Part shown: positions 1-9,297 of the stretch, in pieces | How positions within the stretch are numbered: position 1 is the first letter of the stretch | Layout: every line of letters begins with the position of its first letter | Origin: Lachnospiraceae bacterium | GTDB lineage: Bacteria; Bacillota; Clostridia; Lachnospirales; Lachnospiraceae | Assembly (NCBI GenBank): GCA_029338675.1 | Contig: JAQYAV010000061.1 | Coordinates: 1 to 64,000 of the forward strand | Direction of reading: 5' to 3' | Length of the DNA stretch: 64,000 bases | Made by a program: the position numbers and the translations under genes | Notes under the pieces: model-generated | Databases searched by the model: none | What the model saw: only the letters and a program-made list of their open reading frames with translations | Told to the model about the DNA's origin: nothing

Positions 1-199
1 GCAAGTATTGATAAAAATATTATTTTGCAAGATGCGTTAAATTTAAAAAAGAAATTATCGATGATCGTCGTTATCTACATTCCCACGCTGAAGTCGGATT
101 TCGTCTTGATTCTACTATAGATTATGTGGAATCAAAACAAAAAGGTATGGAAAAAGTGGCTTAACAGCTTTAATTGGTGGTTTTCAAAAATGTAAATAA
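1..199 (+). pseudogene. Remnant of the N-terminus of an M20-family amidohydrolase/peptidase
   Basis: Three reading frames together read like the start of an M20 amidohydrolase (hippurate hydrolase or N-acyl-amino-acid deacylase type). The frame starting at base 51 encodes EIIDDRRYLHSHAEVGF, close to the family's conserved RRxLHxHPEVGF element. It runs into a stop just after base 157. The next piece, in another frame from base 158, reads GLTALIGG, matching the family's substrate-loop region, and stops at base 199. The upstream part before base 51 is in a third frame. So at least two frameshifts and a truncation remove nearly the whole protein (families are about 390 residues). Seen directly: the motifs and frame breaks. 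Inferred: a decayed gene. It may continue to the left of the window. Confidence 0.6.
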
Positions 200-200
200 T

Positions 201-226
201 AAAGGCGCTATTAAAATAGCACCTTT
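201..226 (-). terminator. Intrinsic terminator overlapping the stop of the sensor kinase
   Basis: Bases 201-212 and 215-226 are inverted repeats of 12 bp with one wobble, and the minus strand continues into ATTATTTACATTTTT. The stem includes the last codons and stop codon of the sensor kinase gene, so the hairpin forms at the very end of that transcript. Confidence 0.65.
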
Positions 227-1533
227 ATAGTAGTTCCAACTCCTGGTGCACTGTCTATTTCAAGCTTTGCATCATGGAGTTCAACTATATGCTTTACTAT
301 TGCTAGACCAAGTCCTGTTCCACCAGTTTCTTTGGATCTACTTTTATCTACACGATAAAACCTTTCAAATATTCTTTCTTGTTCAGAAGCAGGAATTCCA
401 ATTCCATCATCTTTTACAATAAGTATAGGCCTTTCTTTTTTTATTATTCTAACATAAACATGTCCACCAGGATTATTATATCTAATTGAATTTTGAACAA
501 GATTCTCAACTAATTCTCTTATCATCTCTTTATTTCCGTGAATATTGCAGGAATCAAAAGAATATTCTAGAATAATGTTTTGTTTTTTTGCATTAATATG
601 CAACATTTCCATACAATCAGATACAATTTCATCTAAAGCAATGTCTTCAAAAGAACTAATAGCATCCCCTCTGTCTAATTCAGATAATCGAAGAATATCA
701 TTTATTACAGCCAATAATCTATCACTATTTTTATGAATTTCATGATAAAAATATTTTTCTTTTCCCTTTGGAGCCATATCCTGTTCTAAAAGCTCTGCAT
801 ATCCAGATATAGCAGTAAGAGGTGTTTTTAATTCATGCGAAACATTGGCAGTAAAATCCTGTCTTGCTTTTACTGCTGATAATATATCTGCGTGCTGTTG
901 TCTAATCATATTAGCAAATGGTGCTAATTCTTTATATGGTGTGTCAATACTAGCATCTTCAATATTTTGAGCCATTTTTTCAATTGGATTAATTAGCTGT
1001 CTAGTAAGTAAATGTGACAACCATATACAAATTACACTTATAATAATAATTATAAAGGCTAACAAGGGGATTGCGGATAAAATTACAGACAACACATTAT
1101 CTGCATCAATAGCAACACGAAGAACGGATCCATTATCAAGTAATACAGCATAATAATATGTACTTTTATTCATTGTTGTAGATTTTCTAATTGATTTGCC
1201 ACTACCTTTTTCAAAAGCTTTTTTTATCTCTGGTCTGTCAGAGTGATTAGATAGGTTTAAAGCCTCTGCATCATTATCATAAAGTACTGTACCATCTTCT
1301 GCAATCCAGGTAACACGCAATTCTTCCATATCCGTTGATAAATCTATACATAAAGGATTATTGGTATCAGTTTCAAAATAATGAGTATCCTTTAGTAATT
1401 TTGCACTTATCTCCAAATCGTTTTGCACTTGCTTTTTGAAAACATTAAAATATACAATTGTAATTCCCATTAAAGTTGTAAATATAGCAAGTAAAGCTAT
1501 AATAACCAACCTTGTATTTATTTTCTTTTTCAT
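211..1533 (-). CDS. PhoR-like sensor histidine kinase
   Basis: Membrane-bound histidine kinase of 440 residues that would phosphorylate the response regulator encoded just upstream. Visible parts: a membrane segment at about residues 9-30, an extracytoplasmic sensor region of about 120 residues, a second membrane segment at about 150-173, then a short linker, the HisKA box with FTANVSHELKTPLT (phospho-accepting His233), an N box with NLVQNS at about 341, the G1 box DDGIGIP and the G2 box GTGLGLAIV. The start codon overlaps the regulator's stop codon as ATGA, so translation is probably coupled. The neighbouring Na/phosphate symporter suggests a phosphate-responsive PhoR role. That is inference; the sensor region itself gives no ligand. 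Confidence 0.9.
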   Translation of the reverse strand: MKKKINTRLVIIALLAIFTTLMGITIVYFNVFKKQVQNDLEISAKLLKDTHYFETDTNNPLCIDLSTDMEELRVTWIAEDGTVLYDNDAEALNLSNHSDRPEIKKAFEKGSGKSIRKSTTMNKSTYYYAVLLDNGSVLRVAIDADNVLSVILSAIPLLAFIIIIISVICIWLSHLLTRQLINPIEKMAQNIEDASIDTPYKELAPFANMIRQQHADILSAVKARQDFTANVSHELKTPLTAISGYAELLEQDMAPKGKEKYFYHEIHKNSDRLLAVINDILRLSELDRGDAISSFEDIALDEIVSDCMEMLHINAKKQNIILEYSFDSCNIHGNKEMIRELVENLVQNSIRYNNPGGHVYVRIIKKERPILIVKDDGIGIPASEQERIFERFYRVDKSRSKETGGTGLGLAIVKHIVELHDAKLEIDSAPGVGTTIKVLF

Positions 1534-2198
1534 TCAATCACATATCCTACATTTCTTACTGTTCTAATTCGACTACCATAATTCTTAAGCTTATGTCTTA
1601 AGGTTTTAATATGCATATCAAGTGTTCTTGATTCACCTTCATAAGTAAAACCCCAGATTTGTTCCATAATAACATCTCTACTTAAAACTATTCCCTTATT
1701 AATCAGTAAATATTGAAGTAACTCATATTCCTTAAAGGTAAGTTCAATTATTTCATCGTCAATTGTTACTTCGTGTTTGTTATTATTTAATACAAGCTCA
1801 TCTAATGAAACAATTTTATTTTCTTCATTCACTGTACGTCTTAACAAAGCTTTAACTCGTGATATAAGCTCCATAACAGAAAAAGGCTTTTTTATATAGT
1901 CATCCGCACCATCCTCAATTCCCTTTACTAAATCAAGCTCTGTTGTCTTTGCAGTAACCATTATTACTGGTATTTTCTTAGTTTCAACATTTTTTCTAAG
2001 TTTTCTGACAATTTCGTTACCATTTTCATCTGGTAGCATAACGTCTAACAAAACTAAATCTGGTAAGATATCTTCTATTTTTTTATAAAAGCTTTTTGCA
2101 TCTGGAAAACCAACAACAGTATGGCCTGCATTTTTTAATGCATACTCTTCTATTTCTCTTATTCCTTCATCATCTTCAACAATATATATTAAAGACAT
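1530..2198 (-). CDS. PhoB/OmpR-family response regulator
   Basis: DNA-binding response regulator of 222 residues. The receiver domain (about 1-115) carries the acidic pair E8/D9/D10, the phosphorylated Asp52 in LLDVMLPD, Thr82 and Lys104. The C-terminal half (about 125-220) is a winged helix of the OmpR/PhoB type with the typical end RTVRNVGYVIE. It is translated from a GGAGG site and coupled to the kinase gene. The Na/phosphate symporter gene precedes it in the same direction, 161 bases upstream, which suggests a phosphate-starvation regulator. A 13-bp repeat array lies directly upstream of its ribosome binding site and may be involved in its own control, but that is not shown by the sequence. 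Confidence 0.9.
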   Translation of the reverse strand: MSLIYIVEDDEGIREIEEYALKNAGHTVVGFPDAKSFYKKIEDILPDLVLLDVMLPDENGNEIVRKLRKNVETKKIPVIMVTAKTTELDLVKGIEDGADDYIKKPFSVMELISRVKALLRRTVNEENKIVSLDELVLNNNKHEVTIDDEIIELTFKEYELLQYLLINKGIVLSRDVIMEQIWGFTYEGESRTLDMHIKTLRHKLKNYGSRIRTVRNVGYVIE

Positions 2199-2233
2199 AG
2201 CATTACCTCCATAAAATATAATCTACATAAAAT

Positions 2234-2338
2234 AATACATCAATATAATACGTCAAAATAATACGTCAAAATAATACATCAAAATAATACATCAATATAA
2301 TAACATCAATATGATACATAAAAATAATATATCTATTA
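2234..2338. repeat. Array of about eight 13-bp tandem repeats
   Basis: Units of the form AATACRTCAAWAT follow one another without spacers: exact 13-bp units begin at 2234, 2247, 2260, 2273 and 2286, a 14-bp variant at 2299 and two more diverged units at 2313 and 2326. The array fills the gap between the phosphate symporter gene and the response regulator gene, from about 36 bases upstream of the regulator start. Confidence 0.85.
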
Positions 2339-2359
2339 AAAATAGAATATACATTATAT

Positions 2360-4147
2360 CTATATTTTAACATCATTTTTACCAATTTTATACTTATTAA
2401 TTAATCTATTATATTCATTATCAAAATTCTTTCTTTCAAGTTCTGTAAAGCTCTTAAAGTAACCATGAGTATTATATTGATTATCATATATTGTTATCAT
2501 CTCAACAGCAACATTTGAACAATGATCTGATACTCTTTCTAACCCAGTTAGTACATCTTCAAGGATAAATCCCATTTCAATAGTACATTTACCAAGTCTG
2601 AGTCTTTCAATATGATGTTCCTTTACAGTTTTTGATAGGGTATCAATAACCTCCTCCAAAGGTTCAACATGTATTGCTTCTTTTGTATCTTCATTACAAA
2701 AGCTCTTTGTAGTAAGCTCCATTATTTCTCCAACAGCATTACAAAGAATATTTATCTCGTCCTTTGCATTATCTGAAAATGCTAATCCTTTATCATGAAT
2801 TTCCTTTGCTGAATTAACTACACAAAGTGCATGATCGGATATTCTTTCGAAGTCACTTATACTATGCAATATTATAGAAAGACTTTGTCCATCTTTATGA
2901 GATATATTTTTACCAGAAACCTTAACAAGATAAGATCCTAAAACATCCTCATATTTGTCAACTATTCCTTCGATTTTTATTACCTCATTAGCTTTTGTTT
3001 CATCATAATTCATGAGAACTTCTAGGGAAAGAAGTAAAGCATTTTTTGTTATTTCTGCCATTTCATGAACCTTTTGTCTACAAAGCTCCATTGCAAAGGC
3101 AGGTCTGTCTAAAAATCTTTCATCTATACTAATTTGAAACTGTTCATTCTCTTCTTTATTAGAATTCTTTTTATCAGGAAATGTTATCTCTGCCAAATGT
3201 ACCAATTGTTTAGAAAATGGGAATAAAACAATTGTAGCTCCAATATTAAATAAACTATGAATTACCGCAATTCCTGCTGCATTTGCAGATTGATTAAGTA
3301 TCTCAAAGTGAACAAAGGAATTAATAAAATAAAATGATGCCATAAAAAGTACAGTACCAATTAAATTAAAATATAAATGAACCATAGCTGCTCTTTTTGC
3401 ATTTTTATTTGCTCCTGCAGATGAAATAATAGAAGTAACACAAGTTCCTATATTTTGTCCCATAATTATTGGAAGTGCAACAGAATAATTTACAACTCCT
3501 GTAGAACAAAGGGCCTGTAATATACCAACTGATGCTGATGAACTCTGTATTACTGCTGTAAGAATTGTACCTGCAGCCATTCCAAGTATAGGATTAGAAA
3601 ACGCTGTTAACATACCAGTAAAGCTACTATTTCCGGAAAGACCAGATACAGAAGCACTCATTGTTTCCATGCCAAACATTAATATTGCAAATCCAATTAA
3701 AATATTACCAATATCTTTCTTTTTTGATTCATCCTTTGTAATCATTATAAGAATAATTCCTATACCTGCCAGCAATGGTGAAAAAGATGATGGCTTTAAT
3801 AATTTTAGAAATAATGTGCTGCCTTTAATTCCTGTTAAAGACAATAACCATGAAGTAATAGTTGTACCAACATTTGCACCCATAATTATTCCAACAGCCT
3901 GGGATAGTTGCATTATTCCTGAGTTAACAAAACCAACTACCATTACTGTTGTAGCAGATGAAGATTGTATTATTGCTGTTACTACTGCACCTAACAATAC
4001 AGCATATAACTTTTTCGAGGTTAGCTTTTCTAATATTGTCTCAAGCTTACCACCTGCCATTTTTGACAGGCTATTTCCCATTATGTTCATACCGTACAAA
4101 AACAATGATAATCCGCCAATCATACTTAAGAAATTAAAAATATCCAT
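2360..4147 (-). CDS. Na/phosphate cotransporter with C-terminal PhoU-like domain
   Basis: Integral membrane protein of 595 residues of the Na/Pi cotransporter (PNaS) family, importing phosphate with sodium. The membrane half (about residues 1-315) contains the two inverted-repeat signature motifs QSSSATT (61-67) and QSSSASV (201-207), typical of NptA/YjbB proteins. The C-terminal half (about 345-575) is helical and resembles PhoU, with two related helical bundles. It stands first in a probable unit with the downstream regulator and kinase genes. The start is supported by an AAGGT site eight bases before the ATG. Some bacterial homologues export phosphate when overproduced, so the direction of transport in this organism is not certain. 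Confidence 0.92.
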   Translation of the reverse strand: MDIFNFLSMIGGLSLFLYGMNIMGNSLSKMAGGKLETILEKLTSKKLYAVLLGAVVTAIIQSSSATTVMVVGFVNSGIMQLSQAVGIIMGANVGTTITSWLLSLTGIKGSTLFLKLLKPSSFSPLLAGIGIILIMITKDESKKKDIGNILIGFAILMFGMETMSASVSGLSGNSSFTGMLTAFSNPILGMAAGTILTAVIQSSSASVGILQALCSTGVVNYSVALPIIMGQNIGTCVTSIISSAGANKNAKRAAMVHLYFNLIGTVLFMASFYFINSFVHFEILNQSANAAGIAVIHSLFNIGATIVLFPFSKQLVHLAEITFPDKKNSNKEENEQFQISIDERFLDRPAFAMELCRQKVHEMAEITKNALLLSLEVLMNYDETKANEVIKIEGIVDKYEDVLGSYLVKVSGKNISHKDGQSLSIILHSISDFERISDHALCVVNSAKEIHDKGLAFSDNAKDEINILCNAVGEIMELTTKSFCNEDTKEAIHVEPLEEVIDTLSKTVKEHHIERLRLGKCTIEMGFILEDVLTGLERVSDHCSNVAVEMITIYDNQYNTHGYFKSFTELERKNFDNEYNRLINKYKIGKNDVKI

Positions 4148-4422
4148 ATTATCTACCTTTCTAATAAAATTTTACTTTTTGCTATCTATAATTTTACATA
4201 TATTAATTCCACGTATAACATATCTATATACGTTTAACTCTTATGTAATATTAAAAGATCAAAGTAAATTCATTTTTATTTTTATGTAAATTTTGCGTAA
4301 AATTTGTAAATTGATGAATAAATATAATTTCTGTTACAGTAATATTATTGCATTGTATATTATTTATATATATATTATGATGAATACAACTACTAATAGA
4401 TGTGTAAATCCAAGGAGATACT
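4148..4422. other. Divergent intergenic region of the symporter and TtcA-like genes
   Basis: This AT-rich stretch separates two divergent genes. It holds a good promoter for the plus-strand gene. I see no convincing promoter for the symporter, no structured RNA and no small gene. Confidence 0.5.
4348..4376 (+). promoter_or_regulatory. Sigma-A-type promoter of the TtcA-like gene
   Basis: TTGCAT at 4348-4353 and TATATT at 4371-4376 are separated by 17 bases. The AAGGAG ribosome binding site follows at 4412-4417, six bases before the ATG. Confidence 0.5.
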
Positions 4423-5160
4423 ATGAAAATACAAAAGTTATATAGTCATTGCCGTCATGCAATTGATACATACAATATGATTAACGAAGGGGATAAAATT
4501 GCAATTGGTATATCTGGTGGAAAGGATAGCTTGACTCTTCTATATGCGTTAGCTGGAATAAGAACTTTTTATCCCAAAAATTTTGACATAATAGCAATTA
4601 CAATTGATTTAGGATTTCCTAATTTTGAAACAGATAAAGTAAAAGAATTATGCGGTGAACTTAACGTTCCATACTATGTTGTAAAAACAGATATTTACAA
4701 TATTATATTTGAAAGTAGAAAAGAACAAAATCCATGCTCCTTATGTGCTAAAATGCGAAAAGGGGCACTTAATAATGAAATACTACGATTAGGATGTAAC
4801 AAAATTGCATATGCTCACCATAAAGATGATTTAATTGAAACGTTTTTCATGTCTCTTATATTTGAAGGAAGAATTAATACCTTTTCACCAGTAACATATT
4901 TAGATAAAACGAAGCTTACTTTAATAAGGCCTTTAATGTTTTGCGAAGAAGGAGAAATAAAGGCTTTTGAAAGAAATATGAGTTTACCTGTAATAAAGGC
5001 AAAATGTCCTGCAGATGGATATACAAAAAGAGAATATGTTAAACAACATATTCTCTCTTTAGAAAAAGAAAATCCTAGATGTAAAGATAGAATTTTCTCT
5101 GCAATAATTAATTTTAATTTACCCGACTGGCCACAACCTATTCCTAGATATAAGAATTAA
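4423..5160 (+). CDS. TtcA-family tRNA sulfurtransferase (PP-loop ATPase)
   Basis: Protein of 245 residues of the PP-loop ATP pyrophosphatase family that adenylates a tRNA base before sulfur insertion. The PP-loop SGGKDSLTLLYA lies at about residues 30-41. A CxxC pair follows in NPCSLCAKMRKG (about 104-115), and a further Cys lies in KCPADG, as expected of TtcA enzymes that bind an iron-sulfur cluster through three Cys. TtcA makes 2-thiocytidine at position 32 of some tRNAs. This protein is shorter than E. coli TtcA (about 310), so I do not assign the gene symbol and the exact base is not certain. It is the only gene in its orientation here and overlaps the convergent nadE by four bases. Confidence 0.8.
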   Translation: MKIQKLYSHCRHAIDTYNMINEGDKIAIGISGGKDSLTLLYALAGIRTFYPKNFDIIAITIDLGFPNFETDKVKELCGELNVPYYVVKTDIYNIIFESRKEQNPCSLCAKMRKGALNNEILRLGCNKIAYAHHKDDLIETFFMSLIFEGRINTFSPVTYLDKTKLTLIRPLMFCEEGEIKAFERNMSLPVIKAKCPADGYTKREYVKQHILSLEKENPRCKDRIFSAIINFNLPDWPQPIPRYKN

Positions 5161-7109
5161 AGCTTCTCAATCTGTGATAACCAAAGGGCGGCTGATGCAT
5201 CACTTGGCATTCTCCAGTCGCCTCTAGGTGAAAGGCATACACTACCTACTTTTACACCATCTGGCATACAACTTCTCTTGAATTGTTGATTAAAAAATCT
5301 TCTATAAAACATCTTCATCCATTTCAGAATAGTTTCTCTATTATAAACATTCTCAAATGCTTTCTCAGCCATATTAAATATTTTATTCGGTGCATATCCA
5401 TATCTCATTACATAATACAAGAAGAAATCATGTAATTCATATGGACCAACATTATCTTCTGTTTTTTGAACAATGTTTCCATTTTCGTCAGGAGGAAGAA
5501 GTTCGGGACTAATAGGAGTATCTAATATATCCTTAAGTACTTCCTTACTATTCTCAAATATATTAAGTTCAATAACACTATCAATCATCCATCTAACTAA
5601 TGTTTTAGGAATACTGGCATTAACACCGTACATACTCATTTGATCTGCATTATATGTGCACCAACCAAGAGCAAGCTCACTAAGATCTCCTGTTCCTACA
5701 ACTATTGCTCCAATTTTATTAGCATAATCCATTAATACTTGTGTTCTTTCTCTTGCCTGAACATTTTCAAATGTAACATCCTTAATATTATAATCATGCT
5801 TAATGTCTTTATAGTGTTGTAGGCAAGCTTCCTTTATGTTAATCTCCTCTATTGTTGCACCTAAGGTCTTCATTAAAGAAATAGAATTATTATATGTTCT
5901 ATCTGTAGTTCCAAATGCAGGCATTGTAATACCAATTAAATCACTCATTGGTCTACCAAGCTTCTTAAGGGTTTTGGCACATACCAATAATGCTAACGTT
6001 GAATCCATACCTCCAGATACACCGACAACAAGCTTGCCACCTGTAACAGATAATCTCTTAGCCAAACCTCCAACCTGAATATCAAATATACTACTGCAAC
6101 GTTCTAATCGTCTTGATTTTGTTGATGGAATAAACGGATGTGGATTTATATTATATAAATCACCATTAGATCCAAAATCATCACAGACTGAAATATTAAC
6201 AATTCTTTGCTTAAAGGATGAGCCATATATTCGTTTTGTGTCACTATATGTTTTTCCTTTTATTCTATCTGCTTTTATTTTTCCTAAGTCAATATCTTTA
6301 ACCATAAGATATTCATTGTCTGCAATATGTTTATTTTCAGCAATAAGCTTTCCATTTTCAGCTAAAATACTATGACCTGAAAATACAATATCTGTTGTTG
6401 ATTCATTAGCACCTGCAGATACGTATAAATAATCACACATTAATGTAACAGATTTGTTCTTAACTAATCCTGTTCTATATTCTCTTTTTCCAATAGTTTC
6501 ATTACTTGCCGATAGATTTAATATTAACTCTGCACCTCCTAAAGTAGCCCATGCTGAAGGTGTTACAGGTGCCCATAGATCTTCGCATATTTCAATACCA
6601 ATATTAATTTTATTAGATAAATTATAGATAATGTTATTTCCAACACATATACAATAACTATCCATTGTGTTATATATTGTATCACTTGTAACTTCACTTA
6701 TATCTAAGGAATCGGCAGATGAAAACCATCTTTTTTCGTAAAATTCATTATAATTTGGCAAAAAAGTTTTCACATTAATACCATATATTTTACTATTATA
6801 TATAAATATACTTGCATTATATAATTGATTATTTAATAGAAGAGGTGCTCCAATAACAATAGCCATATTAAGTCCTTTTGAAGCTGAAACAATGTCTGTA
6901 ATTGCTGCCTTAGAAGCCTTAAGTAAATTAGATTGAAAAAATAAATCAGAACAGGAATATCCTGTTATTGCTAGTTCTGGAAAACATACTACATTAACGT
7001 TTTCTTTACTTGCAGAGTTTATCATTTTAATTATTTGTATTTTATTATACTCAACATCTGCAACCTTTAAATCTGGAACGGCAGCAGCTACCCTATAATA
7101 ATCAAACAT
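5157..7109 (-). CDS. nadE: Glutamine-dependent NAD+ synthetase
   Basis: Two-domain NAD+ synthetase of 650 residues that converts nicotinate adenine dinucleotide to NAD+, taking ammonia from glutamine. The N-terminal nitrilase-like glutaminase domain carries the catalytic triad Glu45 (FPEL), Lys114 (KTFLP) and Cys175 (EICEDLW). The C-terminal synthetase domain has the PP-loop GVSGGMDST (363-371) and the conserved GTGDLSELALGW region. The length fits the glutamine-dependent class. It follows recU by three bases, so both are probably read from one transcript. nadD, which makes its substrate, is elsewhere in this window (21343-21975). Confidence 0.96.
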   Translation of the reverse strand: MFDYYRVAAAVPDLKVADVEYNKIQIIKMINSASKENVNVVCFPELAITGYSCSDLFFQSNLLKASKAAITDIVSASKGLNMAIVIGAPLLLNNQLYNASIFIYNSKIYGINVKTFLPNYNEFYEKRWFSSADSLDISEVTSDTIYNTMDSYCICVGNNIIYNLSNKINIGIEICEDLWAPVTPSAWATLGGAELILNLSASNETIGKREYRTGLVKNKSVTLMCDYLYVSAGANESTTDIVFSGHSILAENGKLIAENKHIADNEYLMVKDIDLGKIKADRIKGKTYSDTKRIYGSSFKQRIVNISVCDDFGSNGDLYNINPHPFIPSTKSRRLERCSSIFDIQVGGLAKRLSVTGGKLVVGVSGGMDSTLALLVCAKTLKKLGRPMSDLIGITMPAFGTTDRTYNNSISLMKTLGATIEEINIKEACLQHYKDIKHDYNIKDVTFENVQARERTQVLMDYANKIGAIVVGTGDLSELALGWCTYNADQMSMYGVNASIPKTLVRWMIDSVIELNIFENSKEVLKDILDTPISPELLPPDENGNIVQKTEDNVGPYELHDFFLYYVMRYGYAPNKIFNMAEKAFENVYNRETILKWMKMFYRRFFNQQFKRSCMPDGVKVGSVCLSPRGDWRMPSDASAALWLSQIEKL

Positions 7110-7112
7110 ATT

Positions 7113-7649
7113 CTAGTCCTCTCTTTCTCCCAAATCCATTTGTAAACCTTCTAAATAATGTACCAATGCACTAGCTTTAGGTTTAATAAAAAATGCCTTA
7201 TCTAGTTCTTCGTATTTAAAATTCATAGGATGCCCTTCATTAACTCTATTTAGATATTTTTCTAATTCCCTAAATCTCATATAATAAAATTCATTACGAT
7301 GAGTAAACATTATTATTAAAAAACTGATTCCATTTTGTTTTTCAAAATCTCTCATAAAGTTAATCTGATGTTCATGAATATTTCTTAAGGAATACGTATC
7401 AACAGCGCATTCTTTAGCATCAAAACACACAGGCACTCCTTGAATAACACCAATATAGTCAACTGTAGAATCTTTATCAAAATATGCTAGTGAAATATTA
7501 CCGTTTTCTTTATCGATTTTAACAGGAGTAATAGGTGTTGGAATTTTTTGAACAAGACCTAAATTTTTTTCTCGATATAATTCATTTGTTCTATTAATTA
7601 ATTCTTCTAAAGTTGAACCTCTTAACCCACGCGAATTCCAAGTAGCCAT
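7113..7649 (-). CDS. recU: Holliday junction resolvase RecU
   Basis: RecU resolves Holliday junctions in Firmicutes during recombination repair and chromosome segregation. The 178-residue protein opens with the RecU-specific stretch WNSRGLRGSTLEE and has the nuclease core VDYIG (Asp64) and FDAKE (Asp77, Lys79). In the Bacillus protein the second acidic residue is Glu in an ExK motif; here it is Asp, a conservative change. Many Firmicutes pair recU with a penicillin-binding protein gene; here it sits between an RluD-like gene and nadE instead. An AAGGAG site precedes the ATG. Confidence 0.93.
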   Translation of the reverse strand: MATWNSRGLRGSTLEELINRTNELYREKNLGLVQKIPTPITPVKIDKENGNISLAYFDKDSTVDYIGVIQGVPVCFDAKECAVDTYSLRNIHEHQINFMRDFEKQNGISFLIIMFTHRNEFYYMRFRELEKYLNRVNEGHPMNFKYEELDKAFFIKPKASALVHYLEGLQMDLGERED

Positions 7650-7660
7650 ATAATTCTCCT

Positions 7661-8671
7661 TTATACTAAATTCGTATCTAAACCTTCATCAATACATATT
7701 TTCTTGAATAATTTTGGTAAAGGATCTTTGTACTCTTTATTATCTAATACTAGAATTCCCGAATGTAATAATTGATTATTTAGTCTATATTTATCTCTGA
7801 CATATCTATTTACTAATTCATCGCCATATTTTTTATCACCTATAATTGGATATCCCATTTGTTTTAGATGAGCTCTGATTTGATGTGATTTACCTGTAAT
7901 TAGCTTGATTTTAAGCAAAGTAAATCTATTATTAAAAGATAAAGGTTCAAACAAAGTTTCAATTTTAGTATAGTTTTGTTGTAATTTTTCCGTTAGTTCA
8001 ATGTAATCATTTTGTGAAATAACTTTTGATATATTATTTTTTTCATCTTTAGAAATATAACTAATAATATGCATTTTTTTACTAAAGTTACCACATACAA
8101 TTGTAAAATAGTATTTATCAGCACTTCTTTCTTTCATAGCCTTGCTTAAAAACTGACTACCATATTGTGATAATCCAGCAACAATAATACCAGAAGTATT
8201 TCTATCTAGTCTATTACATATTGAAGGAATAAAATAGTTATTTAACATATTATTTTTTTCTTTGAGCATATTATAATATTCAATCACAAAGTCGTTAATT
8301 GAATAATCACTTTCACTTGCCTTTTGAGATAATATACCAACAGGCTTATGTAATACTAATATGTCACCATTTTCATATAATACTTTTATATCACAATTTA
8401 AGTTACTATCTATAGATTTATCTACATATCTACTAGTTTGTTTATTTTTTTCTTCTCGAAATGAAGCAATAGTTTCATCAGATAAAAAAAGCTTTACTGA
8501 ATCCTCTGAAGATATAATTTCATTACCATTAGCTTTTTTTCCGTTCAAAACTATATTCTTCTTACGAAGCATTTTATATATAAATGAAGATGGAGCCTTA
8601 TTAAGATATTTCATTAAATACTTATTAAGGCGTTGTCCTTCATCACCCTTTGCTACTTTTAATTCAATCAT
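7661..8671 (-). CDS. RluC/RluD-family rRNA pseudouridine synthase
   Basis: Protein of 336 residues that isomerises uridine to pseudouridine in structured RNA, most likely 23S rRNA. An S4-like RNA-binding domain (about residues 1-75, with LNKYLMKYL) precedes the catalytic domain, which has the RluA-type motif NRLDRNTSGI containing the catalytic Asp, and the later RAHLKQMGYPIIGDKKYG block. It is located in a run of translation-related genes. Which uridines it modifies cannot be read from the sequence. Confidence 0.9.
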   Translation of the reverse strand: MIELKVAKGDEGQRLNKYLMKYLNKAPSSFIYKMLRKKNIVLNGKKANGNEIISSEDSVKLFLSDETIASFREEKNKQTSRYVDKSIDSNLNCDIKVLYENGDILVLHKPVGILSQKASESDYSINDFVIEYYNMLKEKNNMLNNYFIPSICNRLDRNTSGIIVAGLSQYGSQFLSKAMKERSADKYYFTIVCGNFSKKMHIISYISKDEKNNISKVISQNDYIELTEKLQQNYTKIETLFEPLSFNNRFTLLKIKLITGKSHQIRAHLKQMGYPIIGDKKYGDELVNRYVRDKYRLNNQLLHSGILVLDNKEYKDPLPKLFKKICIDEGLDTNLV

Positions 8672-8704
8672 ATTATATAAATCCTTTTTGTTTTATATAA
8701 AATT

Positions 8705-9283
8705 CTACACACAATATGTAAGTAATGTTTCTCTCATATAAGCATCAACCAGCATAGTATTATGGTTAGGCTCGCTTATTTGATTTGTTTTCTTAATATA
8801 GTCATCAATATCACTGAATATTTTAATAATTATGTCATGCTTACCATCATATATCGATTCATAAATCCATTTTTCGTATTTTTTTTCAGTTGTTTTATCT
8901 GGCTTCTCCTGTATTAGTGCATAAACTTTTCCATTTCTAATACAAATTGATTGATAAAATAACATCCCTTCATATTGAGAAATTACTACATCAAATAATA
9001 AATCTCGTTTTGTATCCTCTTTAATACTGTTATTTATTGTATTATACTTTTCTTCATTTAATGGTTTAAATTTCACGCACAATATATATCCTATGAAATT
9101 TTTAGAAAATGGTAATGCTAATAATATAGGAACTACAACATAAACTGTTTTTGTTGTTTTAAATAAAACTAATAAAAGAATTATTATACCTAATATAACT
9201 ACACCAAATAAACATGAAAAAAACAGTCTCATTTTTTTGTATGATTTCAGGTAACCATATTCACCTTTATCCTTGTTAAACAT
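8705..9283 (-). CDS. Unknown protein with two N-terminal membrane segments
   Basis: Not recognised. The 192-residue protein has two hydrophobic segments at about residues 21-45 and 48-70. They are followed by a soluble part of about 120 residues with mixed charge. The C-terminal part contains many Lys, Asp and Tyr residues and no catalytic motif I can name. It is in line with the neighbouring genes (33 bases from the pseudouridine synthase gene, 14 bases from the SDR gene) and has an AGGATAT site. Probably a real membrane protein of the same transcript. Confidence 0.7.
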   Translation of the reverse strand: MFNKDKGEYGYLKSYKKMRLFFSCLFGVVILGIIILLLVLFKTTKTVYVVVPILLALPFSKNFIGYILCVKFKPLNEEKYNTINNSIKEDTKRDLLFDVVISQYEGMLFYQSICIRNGKVYALIQEKPDKTTEKKYEKWIYESIYDGKHDIIIKIFSDIDDYIKKTNQISEPNHNTMLVDAYMRETLLTYCV

Positions 9284-9297
9284 ATATATATCCTACT

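Noticed and set aside
3669..4289. Long plus-strand open frame of about 200 codons opposite the symporter gene
   Set aside because: It is a shadow of the real gene: composition follows the complementary strand, there is no ribosome binding site and no family resemblance.
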